This document shows, piece after piece, positions 1 to 11,300 of a DNA stretch of 64,000 nucleotides; positions within the stretch are counted from its first letter, which is position 1; each line of letters begins with the position of its first letter. Source of the stretch: Varroa destructor (Eukaryota > Arthropoda > Arachnida > Mesostigmata > Varroidae); the NCBI RefSeq assembly GCF_002443255.2, contig NW_019211458.1, forward strand, positions 21,871,643-21,935,642. Direction: 5' to 3'. The notes beneath the pieces are model-generated. The model did no database searches, was not told where the DNA came from, and saw only the letters and a program-made list of their open reading frames with translations. A program made the translations under genes and the position numbers.

Positions 1-139
1 ATGTAATGCAGTTTATGCAGCAATGCCGCTTATGAATAATAAGAGCCGATGTTATAAGGCGTTTATACCTAGAATGTTTATTGATAAAAAAAAAAGAGGT
101 TTGCAAAATGTACAAAGCCGTAGATACAGGTGGTTTAGA

Positions 140-285
140 ATCTTACGTCCGGCATCACCATTAGGCATTTCATCAGAGGGCTGGCTCCCGGCACAAGACG
201 AAGTGTGTTTATGCCCGGAGTCGAATCTACATCTCCTTAAGATCTAAAAACGTAAATACGTTGCCCATTAAGCTATCATGAAAAC
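140..285 (-). repeat. tRNA-derived SINE copy (copy A)
   Basis: Read on the minus strand, a Pol III A-box-like word (TAGCTTAATGGG) is followed about 48 bases later by a B-box-like word (GATTCGACTCC). The tail contains GCATAAACACACTTCG, then CCGGGAGCCAGCCCT, then GTGATGCCGGACG. The same blocks in the same order occur near 16.8 kb and 19.2 kb. The T arm does not fold as a real tRNA, so this is a SINE-type copy and not a functional tRNA gene. Confidence 0.6.
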
Positions 286-295
286 ATATGACTTT

Positions 296-790
296 AGTTA
301 GCCGTAGGAAAACTGCTGTTAAAGCAACACAATATAAGAAACAAGAACCGGTTCTTTATAGCATCAGTTTTCAACCGTTTCGTCGAGGCAGACTCTAACT
401 TAAAGTTTCGTCTAGCATAATTATCAAATCTTTTTCTTCTTACAGAATCGTGTTGTTTTGTCGTATTGTGATCAATGTAATTTTATTTGTCGACAAAGGA
501 AAAAAGCGATAGCCATGACGCGTCCAGTTTGTCTATTTAGTCTGCAGGGCAAGCGAGAATATACTGAATATCGGCATGGTCCCCTTCGAACTCAACCTGA
601 TAATAGCCCGCTTTTGGTAAAATCCTATATGAACTCGTACATTTGCAACTTGCATCTCACGTCCCTCACTACTAATAATTTTTCTACATGACAAAGCTAT
701 TTTTATTTGTCCCTGGTTATAAGGGTCATTTCTCTCTTCCGTCTATTTTTTTGTTTTCAATGTGTTTCATTCGCCCGATCTGGCGTTCGT
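296..790. other. Stretch with no recognised gene
   Basis: AT-rich sequence with only short chance reading frames. A pyrimidine-rich run at about 728-760 leads into the possible splice acceptor at 791-792 of the next feature. Confidence 0.5.
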
Positions 791-816
791 AGGACGGCGA
801 CGACAATCATCCCCCA

Positions 817-1344
817 ATGACGATCTATCTCCAGGCGGGTGCCAACGGGGACTACAACAAGCCTCGTCGTATCCGTGTCGTCACACTTGACTCGTACCCG
901 CATTTCCACCGAGAGTTTGGCTACGGACACAATAACCCCTACCAAACGGGTCTTTGGAACAAAGGCTTCATCCAGCGTGATATCATCTTTCCTCAGAACT
1001 ACCACAGCAGTAGTGACAACAAGCGTGGTCTTCACGCGTACGGGGCCACGTACGGGAGTGGCGGGTATCCAGAACCGACTCTTGGCCACATATTTAATGG
1101 GTTTGGCGACAGTGACGACGCGATTGATTCGTATGGTGAAAGCCTTAAAGGTGGCAACTCTGTCGGAAGTGGCGGAACGGTAATTGTCCCTGATCCGGCG
1201 TATCATTCGGTTAATACGGGGTATACCGCGTCCAGACATGGTGGAATCGCCGACGAAAAAAGCTCTTTTGATGCACACGCTCAGTCAACAACGGTAGCAG
1301 CCAAATTTGATTACGACTACTATCGAAAAAAACGACGGAAGTAG
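817..1344 (+). CDS. Tyr/Gly/His-rich protein of unknown function, possible terminal exon
   Basis: I do not recognise this protein. It is an open frame of 175 codons ending in TAG, clearly richer in GC and codon structure than its surroundings. The product has no cysteine, about 14 tyrosines, many Gly, Ser, Asn and His residues, and a basic end (DYDYYRKKRRK). No signal peptide or membrane segment is visible. The frame stays open upstream to 793, directly after a good splice acceptor (pyrimidine-rich tract then TAG at 790-792), so this may be the last exon of a longer gene whose earlier exons lie outside the window or were not found. Composition suggests an extracellular matrix or cuticle-type protein or a disordered tail, which is inference only. 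An antisense frame of similar length overlaps it and is taken as its shadow. Confidence 0.5.
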   Translation: MTIYLQAGANGDYNKPRRIRVVTLDSYPHFHREFGYGHNNPYQTGLWNKGFIQRDIIFPQNYHSSSDNKRGLHAYGATYGSGGYPEPTLGHIFNGFGDSDDAIDSYGESLKGGNSVGSGGTVIVPDPAYHSVNTGYTASRHGGIADEKSSFDAHAQSTTVAAKFDYDYYRKKRRK

Positions 1345-2201
1345 ATTTCTGCTGCAGAAGCAAATAGAGAAAATAAAAGCAAGGAAAAGTAGATACGAGT
1401 CAAGGGTAAGCATAGACGAACGTAGAAAACAGCCTCGCAATGACGCCCCCTCCATGTTGAGATCTAGTGCGCCTACGGAATGTTCAATTTACTTGATAAC
1501 ACTTTTATGTAATTGTTAGATTCGATTGACTTTTTTTAATTGAGTGTAGGACACTAAGACAACGCTGTATATATTGTAAAATCAACATCTCAAAGCCATA
1601 GAGATATGACCATCCCAAATTCAATTGATACATTGATGTAATTGGCAGTGAAAAGTTTGCAGGACCTCCAATTAGTGCTTGTTCAAAAAATGTATACAAA
1701 ATGATAAAGAGTAGTCAATCGGCTACGTTGAATGTGGCCGACAGATTTGCAAAATTCTCGTATGTGTTTTTAATAACCGAAGCGGAGCAATCTAAAGCGA
1801 TTGATATCTCCTTCAATGCCCTGGACGCCATCCAGTGTTTTTCCAGGAAAACGTAAAATGTATACTTTAATATACTCTATATATTCTTAAATAATTCTAG
1901 CGATCTCGCTGAGTTTTTAGAACTAGGCTAAAAGCTACTAACCGAAAATGTAATCGTCTAGTTCATCATATATAGCGGAAATACCTAGGTAAAACAATGT
2001 CAATAGAATACTTTTCGCGTACCCCTATATCTTAGAATAAGCAGCATAAAAGTAAATAAATGATGATCATTATTTTGGTCGTATCAACCCAGTACAAGAC
2101 TTAGCCTAGCCGCTAGTAACCAATCCAATCGGACCCATTTCGATGCAACAAAGCCCAATTATATCAATTGTACTGTTGTATACTGTTTGTATACTGTTAT
2201 A

Positions 2202-2238
2202 TACAGTTAACATGACTGCAACAGTCATGTTAACTGTA
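2202..2238. repeat. Perfect inverted repeat, 17-bp arms, 3-base spacer
   Basis: The left arm (TACAGTTAACATGACTG) is the exact reverse complement of the right arm (CAGTCATGTTAACTGTA), separated by CAA. Just upstream the word ATACTGT recurs three times (about 2179-2200). A further 8-bp inverted repeat (ATTACCTC/GAGGTAAT) lies at 2280-2299. There is no adjoining gene for it to serve as a terminator. Confidence 0.85.
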
Positions 2239-5200
2239 GGAACGAAGCCAGTTGTCTCGTAAAAGTTAGATTAGAAAAAATTACCTCATTAGAGGTAATC
2301 TGCTACGTATCTGTTATCTCTAAATGAGAATATATAGGTTTTTTTTTAAATTTAAATTAAAACGCCTAACTTTTAGTGAACCTAGGTACCTATCTAATAA
2401 AGGCGGCACAAAATTAACGAATAACCCTTCTACTTTGTTCGTTGTAGTTTCCATTTACGAGGCACAGATATGAAACAGAAATGCTCGCTGCTGTAATTTC
2501 CAAGACAAATGTAGGTTATTTCTCTCTAGAAAACATTTACATACCAATAACGCCAATTCTTTTCTACTGGATGTTACCAAAAATTTGCGTAGACGGTGCA
2601 TATTTTTTTTCTAAATCACAAGCGCTGAAATCCACGTTAATATGTTTGCTTGGATAGACAAAAATTATTCCTTTTGATTTTACCATGCTTGTTTTTACGA
2701 TTTACATAAACTGTTCACTGTGACAATTTTTTATGGTCTTCGCATGAAATTTACTTAAATAACTATTATGCTACGGATAATAAGTAGCTCATATTTCTAA
2801 TTTTATACTAGTATATTCAAACAGTAGAGTTGGGTTTGAGTACCAACAAAATACTTTATTCAAATTTGTTGTAGATGTATGTTGTAGATTATTTCTCCTC
2901 GTGTCTCGTTTTCATTTGCCGTTGACATTCTTTTTTCCCGTCAGGGATTCTTTTGTCTATTATTATCAACCGACATTTCTCGTTGTCTTCGTTCTGGTCT
3001 CCCAAAAGTGACCGTTATCCCCGTATAATTGTAGGCATTATGATCTAGTTGTCAAAATAACAGCAATAGCATTATCAGCCCGCCTGCTTTCCTTACTCTA
3101 TAACACTAGCTATGATAAGATAATAATAGTACTAATAATTATAGTTCTTACTATCGCAATGATCATCACAAAGTATTTCTATATTTCTTAATGAGCTGCA
3201 AATTGTCGATAATCTTCTCGGTGGCTGACGGCAAGGGTGGAAAAATCAATCTTAGACGATAGGAAAAAACAAATAGCTTGGGACAAAGCATAACTTTTAT
3301 ACGTACGCAGTGCTATTCTCTTCCAGTTCTACTCTAATGAAATCAATTATAGTTTGTAAAGAGATGTTCATCGTTTGCTTTTCGATGCGCTGATGAGGTC
3401 TCATCAGTCCCGCCGCTGCTATAGGCAACGATTAAAAAGACAACCGTTGACGTTAACAACAAGGACCTGTCAAAAATCACGCCCTGTCGCACCGTTTCCA
3501 GGTCCAATTTATTTGCCGTCTTCCTGTTCATTTTCATTGTTTCGCTTCCCGTTTTACGTTTCGATACCGTTTCAAATCTACAGACCTTTTCTTTTTGCTA
3601 TCAAAGCGACCAGCTATAGTCTAAAACTATATTCCCCTCTTTAGCGTAGAAGTTTTTGAGTGCGTGTGATAAATCCATGTTTTTTTTTTCATTTACGAGG
3701 TTGTCTTAACCGGGTCACCATCACATAGAATATCTTTCTATCTTAGCGTATCTACGTAGGCTAACACCAACTGTCTCGACTATGTATCTCATGGTAGACA
3801 AGGCTCTGCAAACCGGGGCACCGCAATCGGAAGAATATGACACTGGAAATTACGTACGAGAGTCAGATTGCAGGTTGTGAACGAGAATCAGAGGGCCGAC
3901 TTGTTTATGAGTATGTATTTATAGTAAATAGGAGCGTTTTCAAATCTGAACGTTATTTGACGCAAGAGGCTTTACCGATTCTCTTGTCCTTCTTGCTACT
4001 TGTCATTTGAGGCGTTGTTTTTGCTATTACGTACGTTCGTGAATTTAAATCCAGACGTATCTTCACATATATCTGTGCAGTATAAGCATGTCACAGCATT
4101 TTACTTAGGAAGGCCGCTGTGTGCGGAGATCAACAGCAGCGTAACATCCGATGAAAACAGGAGTAGCAAAATCTTTCTGTTTCATCTGTCATATTAGGAC
4201 TACAATAATAAGAACAGGCACTGCAGTGCCCATTCGTAAGCGTCATGTACTGTCAAACGGGTCACTGCAATCCAATTATTAATTGCAACTAAATGATAAC
4301 TCATTTCTCTTACCAGTACAAAAACACAATGACAACTGTGCATCATATAAATACAAACGGAACAACAGATCAACAGCTACGGAAGGCTTATCATAAAAGA
4401 GCAGTGCTAAAATCCAGTTGTTTAATTATACCGTATATGAGATTAAAGGCCACTGAAATATCGCCCTTCGCAACGTCACATATAATAGGACTGGCGTTAG
4501 TGGTACAAGCTCGTTAAATTTGTTGGCGCACGTTCTTATCTTCATTAGATTTCTGCCTGAATTTCATTCTAGCATGTTTAAACTCTTGATATTTATTTAT
4601 TTATTTATCTATGCATCTCATGGTCGACAAGGCAAAACGAACGCTACAATCCCCAATGCCGGTGTTAAAAACGATGGTCTTCAATATCCCACTCATGTGT
4701 GTATTCATCAAGGAAATAGACAAGACAGTGTAACAGCTGCTCCGCGCATGTTTCATAGAGAAGTAATAGAGTGATTTAAAAAAGAATAACAAACTATCTA
4801 ATCAAACGCCTATTACGCTAGTCCCGGCAGAAACAACTGCAGGCAACCGATATGGTATCCTATTTTCGTTTTTATCACGGCTAGGTAACATAAAATTCGT
4901 AGTTCTTTGTTGTGCTTTAATAGATGAGGTTTCTTCTCTGCTCGCGGTATCAAATAGAACAAAAGCCGTCGTCGCCTGCCAGTTTTTAAGTTTCGTCGAA
5001 ATTTTATGTCAGCAGCCAGGTTGCAGCTGGTGGAAGATAACAGCAAATGAGTCCTAAAGTTATGGGCCACTTATTCATTAAGCTGTACTTATCATCTAAA
5101 TGTAAAAAAGGTACGTTTCCTGTTGTTATGAAGAATTGATCTATATACTTAAGAGCTGATACAATATGTGGATTACGTAAGCCTTATCTTTTTCCATCTA

Positions 5201-5863
5201 TTGATAATTCTAAAATCTTTGCGAACAGTATTAACAGACGTTATGATAACAGTCTAGATTTAAATTCGAAACTAAACAAAGTTGTTTGTTTATCTACAAT
5301 ATGCCTTTCTTCATATGCTATACATAATGTTTTTGTATGGCAGAAAAGTCTGATCAAATTGATTGAATTTCTATCTTGTATTCGATATTTCAGAGTTGTG
5401 TGCATATTGATTAGGACGTATAGTAACATTTGAACTTTCCGCTCCCCAAAAGATATCACTCGCAGAAATTGCCATCAAAATTGTCACTGCTCATAACGAG
5501 TCGGTCGTTACCGTTTCTGGTTGTAGGGCTGAGCACCGAGTAACTAAAAAGCTGTGCCTGCCTGTGATCTTCACTCACATACTAATCCGCATACATATGT
5601 ATGTATAATGGTAGATATATGATCACACACTGCTCAATAATACATATTGTTGTCGTCAACGTAATCGTCGATAGCAGTTACATAATGTAATCAAAGGCCT
5701 GCTTTCTGTCTGTGTCATAATTATATATACGTGAATCTATACGTAGTGGAACTTCTCTTCAGTTAACTTTCTTGCCACTGAACACGATTGTTGCCGCTGT
5801 AATATTATTAATAATAATTATACGTTCAGAGTAACAGTGCTCTAGAATCTTAGCGAAGTGGTG

Positions 5864-5885
5864 TTTTTTTTTTTTTTTTTTTTTT
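5864..5885. repeat. Poly-T tract (22 T)
   Basis: A homopolymer of 22 T residues, seen directly. It could be the poly-A tail of a minus-strand retroposed copy, but I found no body next to it. Confidence 0.8.
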
Positions 5886-7262
5886 ATTTTATAACGCTAT
5901 CGATTTATTAGCTCTCAATGCCAAAATGACGGTGAAATTAGTTAGCAGACAAATTTCTCGACTGTATAATGGTAATTTTTTTCTAAATTCGGTTCAACGC
6001 ATACAAGAAAATTTATAAAGAATTGTACTAGGAGCAAATAACACGGGATCTTAAGAAACAACCAAATGAAACTGCCGATGGGCAATAATTGATTCAAATC
6101 CATTAAGCTGAACAAAAAAAAACAGATAAGAAGACAAAACTCGGCACTTCTCAAGCCTGTGACTAACGGCAGCACGGAACCTAATCAACTTTTCATGTAT
6201 ACGCGGCTCGCTTTTGAATTAATCTGTTACACAAAAGCGCCCTGCGCAAGAGGGCCGAGGGGAGAGTGCCAATGGTACACTGGTAACACTTGATGGCGTA
6301 GGAACATAAGCAAATCGAAACGAAATGGGGCCATGAAAGACGCCTTGCGAATTCGACAGGTGTCATGGTCATACTGCCCAAGGCGCGTCACGACCATAAA
6401 GTATCTTGTCCAAAAATATTTCTCCCTTTAGGGATGAACATCCGTTCAGTTGTTCCGCCTATTGAATACTTACAGGCAATACTAAAATTATTTTTCTCTT
6501 CTATCGAAACTACATATGTCAGAGTCGGCGATGCTATTCCGGTTTTTCATGGCTCTAATAATATTTATTTACGGTTTTTTTCCGGGTCTGCCTTACCCCA
6601 AACGTGTTTAACGACTACTAAGATTGTTGTTTTTCGTTCCGTTGGTAGCTTCGTAAGGGTGTCTCAATGAAGTTTTAAGCGATACTCGTAAAATCGTTGA
6701 TGGGCTCAACGAACTTTTCCACATTATTCAGTTGAACGGGATCTAGCAGTGCGGTGACAATCACGGCAAAGAATCAATGCCACCTCCATCATCATATGTA
6801 AGCGCTGTTGGGAGAATTCAAAATATCACCTTCCCCTAAAGCGTTCAATGCCTCCACGGCAAATCGACTAGAGCCTCATTCTGCCCTAGCTCATCCACTT
6901 GATCGCATCTGGTCTTCGTGGAGGCTTGTGCGGATTCGCTGTACGAACTATTTATCATTCCCGTATCCCTCCGTCTTCATTATGGTTCCACGTTTATTTA
7001 ATAGCTTTGTTTTGTTTTACAAATAATTTCGTTTCTTCCTTTTCTTATACTGAACACTGAATTACATCCGCCCGTACCTGAACGGTACTTATTTTGCGGA
7101 CGCATCCATATGATGTGTCACACGAAATCTTTATCATTATACGTTCGTTATGTTTGTCACTTCTCTATAGTCCTTTTTGTTGCTAGTATGAAATGTGTTC
7201 CCATTAAATAGCAATGACGATTATTCTTTTTTACGTGAAAGGGCACAAACGTAAACACAGGC

Positions 7263-8365
7263 TTATTCGCTCGTGTCGTTATGTTTTCCGGCTTTCGCAG
7301 CATTCTCCTTCCCATCCTCCTTTTTCTTGGATGATGCTGTTGCCGCGTTCGAAACAGCAGTAGCGGGTTGAGTCTCTTGGTTGGCGAGTACTGAATATTG
7401 TGGAGAATCGGTCTCACCCACGGCATCGCCCGCTTGAGCCTCATCTGCGGATATTGCGCGGATAATGGCACTGCCAACGCCGTCTTCAAACTCGCCTCCC
7501 GTGGCTGCTCTATGGTTACCAGCCGCAGGTGTTGCAGCGACTACCAGTGGGACCCCTGTCGCTTCTGGCAGAACGACCACTCGCAATGGCTGCGGTTGCA
7601 GTTGCGATTGAGACTGGGGTAACTGTTGCTGCGATGTTCCAGCGATGTCCTGATACGAAGGTGGGGGAGCAACCAGCTGATCGACGCCGGGCATCTGCAC
7701 GGCTGTCGCGTATGGCGGAGGTGGAGCTGGATAGAAGGTATACGGATGTTTCTGCGTGGCCTCATAATCCGGTAGAAGTACGCTAGCCTCAGCGTTTGAC
7801 CCGTGCGCTGGTCGTGGAACGGTCGGCGGCTGACTTACTATTGTCGCCGGTGGATTGCGTAGAAGCTCCTGACGAAGCCTTAAAAATTTGTAGCAAGACC
7901 ACACCATATTGAGCAGGTACGCCCGTAGAATTACCGTCATCATGACATAGAAACCGCTCGAGGGATCCCCGGCGTGCGCCGGTACGTGACGTTCCGCAAA
8001 GCTTCCGACGAGTCGCAGCATCGCATTGGCGAAGTCAAAGCACATTATGACAAAGAAAGGCATCAGATATGATGGTTGACCCCAGATGGCCCCATACATG
8101 AGCATCATTGACGCGAAACCGAAAAACGTGCTTTGCAACAGCTCGTAGTAGAGGCCCTGCCGCGTAGTACGCATCGTAGCTGATAGCTGCTTAAGAGTAG
8201 TCTGATGGACGTCGATGCGAGTCTGGTCCAAATCGATGGTCTCGACAAGAGTCTCCTTCGAAGCGTTACCATCATTCAACAATTCGGGATTCAATAGGGC
8301 GGTAGCAATCACAGCGACGATGGCCATCTGCATCATCACGTGCAGAAGGCCCAGTGCGATTGTGC
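7263..8365 (-). CDS. LAPTM4: LAPTM4-like lysosomal transmembrane protein, 3' exon (partial)
   Basis: Last coding exon of a lysosome-associated tetraspanning membrane protein of the LAPTM4 family, which acts in late endosomes/lysosomes in cargo sorting and transporter regulation. The exon opens after a splice acceptor (reads TTTCTCTGAATAG on the minus strand) and starts in codon phase 1 with a split Gly, then TIALGLLHVMMQMAIVAV, which is the first membrane segment. Two more hydrophobic blocks follow (around FFGFASMMLMYGAIWG and MPFFVIMCFDFANAMLRL), and then another (YVMMTVILRAYLLNMVW). The long cytosolic tail has LPDYEAT, PPPPYATA and PPPSYQDI. These are PY-type motifs that in this family bind Nedd4 ubiquitin ligases. 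The tail is longer and more Gln/Pro-rich than in vertebrate LAPTM4. The N-terminal exon, expected to carry the Cys-rich start, lies upstream above 8365 and was not found. Confidence 0.85.
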
Positions 8366-11300
8366 CTATTCAGAGAAAGGAACCAGAAAATAAAATTAAA
8401 TTAGATACAAAATCGAAGATACAGCAAATGCCATCGACATGTATTCACTGATATAGATAGAGTGACACAATGACGAGAAGCTATTTCATGACACTCCTGA
8501 ATTTCAAGCTCGATTATTCCCTTACATTGCAACGTCAATATACACAGATTGTTGCATTCCAATCGAGTATTTGTGCGTAATAGTTCAGGTTAAGCTATAT
8601 TTAATATCTATGCCATATTACTAGTATTATCACCTTTATAATTGTTGGGTTCCATAGAATAACAACGTGTCAATCAGTGAAGTAAATTTAAAGTGATTTA
8701 TATGCGTAGAAGTAGCGGGCGTCCAATCGGCCACATGTACTATGTAGTTCTAGTACCATGAACACCGTAACTGCATTGAAAGGAAAACCATGACAGTTTA
8801 TTGTATATCGTGTTTTACCTAAAATCTGCATTCATGTTTTTAATTTAAATAACTTAAATTTGCTCCTGCGGCTATAATGGACGTACTTCAAGGAAGTATT
8901 ACTCGCACGCATTTAAAACCAATACCACCTTGAGTTAACTTTCCTTCACCTAAACGAACCCCTCACTTTAGCACTAATTACAGGCACTCATATAGTTGCA
9001 TGACGTTTGCCCCTTTTTATAGCTTCTCCACACGGACCTAAAACAATTCAGTTCAAACTAATCCAATACGCTGTTGAACCTAGCTGTGTTAGTCTTTAGT
9101 GGCGTCAGGCTTAGGACACGTCTTTGAAAAACCAATCGTCGTCAGTAATATGTTTTCGTCAGAAATTTTAACATTTGTACGTTTTCAAACTCAAATGTCT
9201 AAGCTTTACTGAATAGCTATAGTAGAGCATGTTTGTATGCGCGCCACAGTGAACGAGATTTATCAATGCACTGTGCTTGGGATAGCCAGCAGATCATAAT
9301 CTGACTCCCATTTGATTTTCATGTCTTCTTGTCGCATATTTCTTTATCTGAATTTTTATGAGAAATTTTTTGAGAGCCTCAAGCCATCAAAGTTAGTATG
9401 AAGCGAACACATCTCCTGTGCTGTCTGCAGAACGTAGATGTATTGCCGAAACAATGCCCCACTACTACACTCCGAATGTCAAATTCCAAATAATCGATCA
9501 GAGCGTTTGCATACTGTAGTAGTGGAGACCCACTTATGCTTCCAGTAATCGATAATGCGCTTAATAGTATTATTCTCTTCCTTTAATTATAAAGTGTCCA
9601 GCGTGACTTCATTACCAACAAGCCGTGACGCGGCAGACGGTAATATTTCGACGTGCGAATCTCTAGATTTCATCTTGAGTAACGTGTGATGTTTTCCGTT
9701 TGTTTAAAACGAGCGCGTAATGGATTGAAGCGACGTGTAAAACATGGACGTTCACTAGATCCAACCCCTTATTTGCCACGTCTCGCGTTTAGGCGTTTAT
9801 TTACAATTATATGGTTTAAAGAAAATTAAAAAAAAAACGCGAGGTAAACGAAAAAATGGTCTCCACACTTCCACTTTTCGTTGCAGAGATTCCATGGCGG
9901 TTTTATCTCTATTTCCAGCTGAATATAATGCCGAATACCCGGCAATTGCAAGCAGTTCAAACATTATATTTTCCCGCGCTTCAATTGAAATTGTAGAGTA
10001 TTAACACAGCAATCATTCTGCATCTCAATACAACAAACATTGCAAATAAAATTGAGACTGGCTGACAGCTGGCAAATGATCTATCGTCTTCATTATTGTC
10101 ATACCATTGTGTGTAAGATAAACATTTTTCGGCGTACTTATTTAAATATAAACATTAGTTTGGCGTTTGTACATCTGTTTACAACCAGCCATATTTTAAA
10201 GTCATTGCCATGGAAAACTCCCAATAAACTAGCGTTTGGTGGATTTCTTATAATATATCCGTACTGCTAAATTTAGGTTCGTCAACTGTTTAACCCAAAA
10301 CGGCCCCAAAACGGATATATACTGCGCTGATTTTTTGTGGGTCGCAGAGTTCTTTCCTGGGAAGTGTCGATTGGGCAAAAGTTTGCGCCTTCGTCTACAA
10401 AGAACGGCATTACGATATCGTCTAAGTTAGATTATGGTTACTGCGATAAGATCACTACTAATTTGCAACCAGTTTGCGCTTTCTGTTACCCCAGGTGAAC
10501 AAATTATATCAGGTAAACCAATTACCGGTCAAATGGATGCGAGGCGATGCTCGCAAACCATTATATTTTCCTGATACTACTAAGACTTTACGTCCGTCAA
10601 TTTTTAGGTCGTCGAGCGCAAATCGGCCGTTTAAAGAGATCAAATTAGGCCGATTTCTTATCGGAAATGTTCTGTCCTGTAAAGGCATGAATCTTAGATG
10701 GAGCCGGTTGAATCAATACTTCTTAACCGGGGGAGTTTGGCTTTTCCATATGCGTAATAAAGTTGGGCCAAATTGGTCGTTTTTTTTTCTTACGATTTAT
10801 TTGACATTCGTTGAAAATAAAAATAATACATTTATATTAGGAAGTTCTTTGTCTTCTCAAGTTTTACAGAATTTATGTACAATTGAATTTAAAAAATTTT
10901 TGATTGTTCGTGTTTTCTACATTTAAGGGTAAATCGGTGATTTTTGCTTCAGTAGTTCATAACTGATAAAATGTAAAATTTCACTTTGTTTTTCCCAATT
11001 CTGCGAATACTTTTTTGGGACTCAGCTTCTTTCACCCGTAATGCTTGTTTAGTCACTTTGTGAAATCAATAATCAGATCTCTTACACGCTCGTAAGAAAA
11101 TTATTGGGCCTGAAATAGACTATAAAGTTTTCTCGAGAACTTTTTTTGGATGTTTACCTAATAACAATAAATTTATGTAAAAGGGATCATTCTTGCTCTA
11201 TGTTGAAAAGAGATTTTCTGTTAATAATCGATAGACCTCAACAAGCTGAGCACACACGATACATGTCCATATATATAAAACTGATATTTGAACTTTAAAA

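Larger units (their letters stand above)
1345..7262. other. Gene-poor intergenic stretch
   Basis: About 5.9 kb without a reading frame that I can tie to a family. It holds a perfect 17-bp-arm inverted repeat (2202-2238), a T22 tract (5864-5885) and a near-identical 25-base word at 3780-3804 and 4609-4633. The 3' end of the LAPTM4-like gene on the minus strand enters from the right, so the last few hundred bases probably include its 3' UTR. Confidence 0.5.

Noticed and set aside
215..285. A tRNA gene on the minus strand
   Set aside because: A- and B-box words are present, but the T arm and acceptor stem do not pair, and the tail is shared with other SINE copies.
757..1278. 173-codon antisense frame over the Tyr/Gly-rich gene
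   Set aside because: Its Val/Arg/Thr-rich translation is what the complement of the opposite frame would give. No splice or family signal supports it.
7529..7786. Plus-strand frames across the LAPTM4 tail
   Set aside because: They are shadows of the GC-rich LAPTM4 exon on the other strand.
10474..10926. 150-codon plus-strand frame
   Set aside because: It needs a TTG start, has Phe/Asn/Lys-rich translation typical of AT-rich non-coding DNA, and shows no domain.
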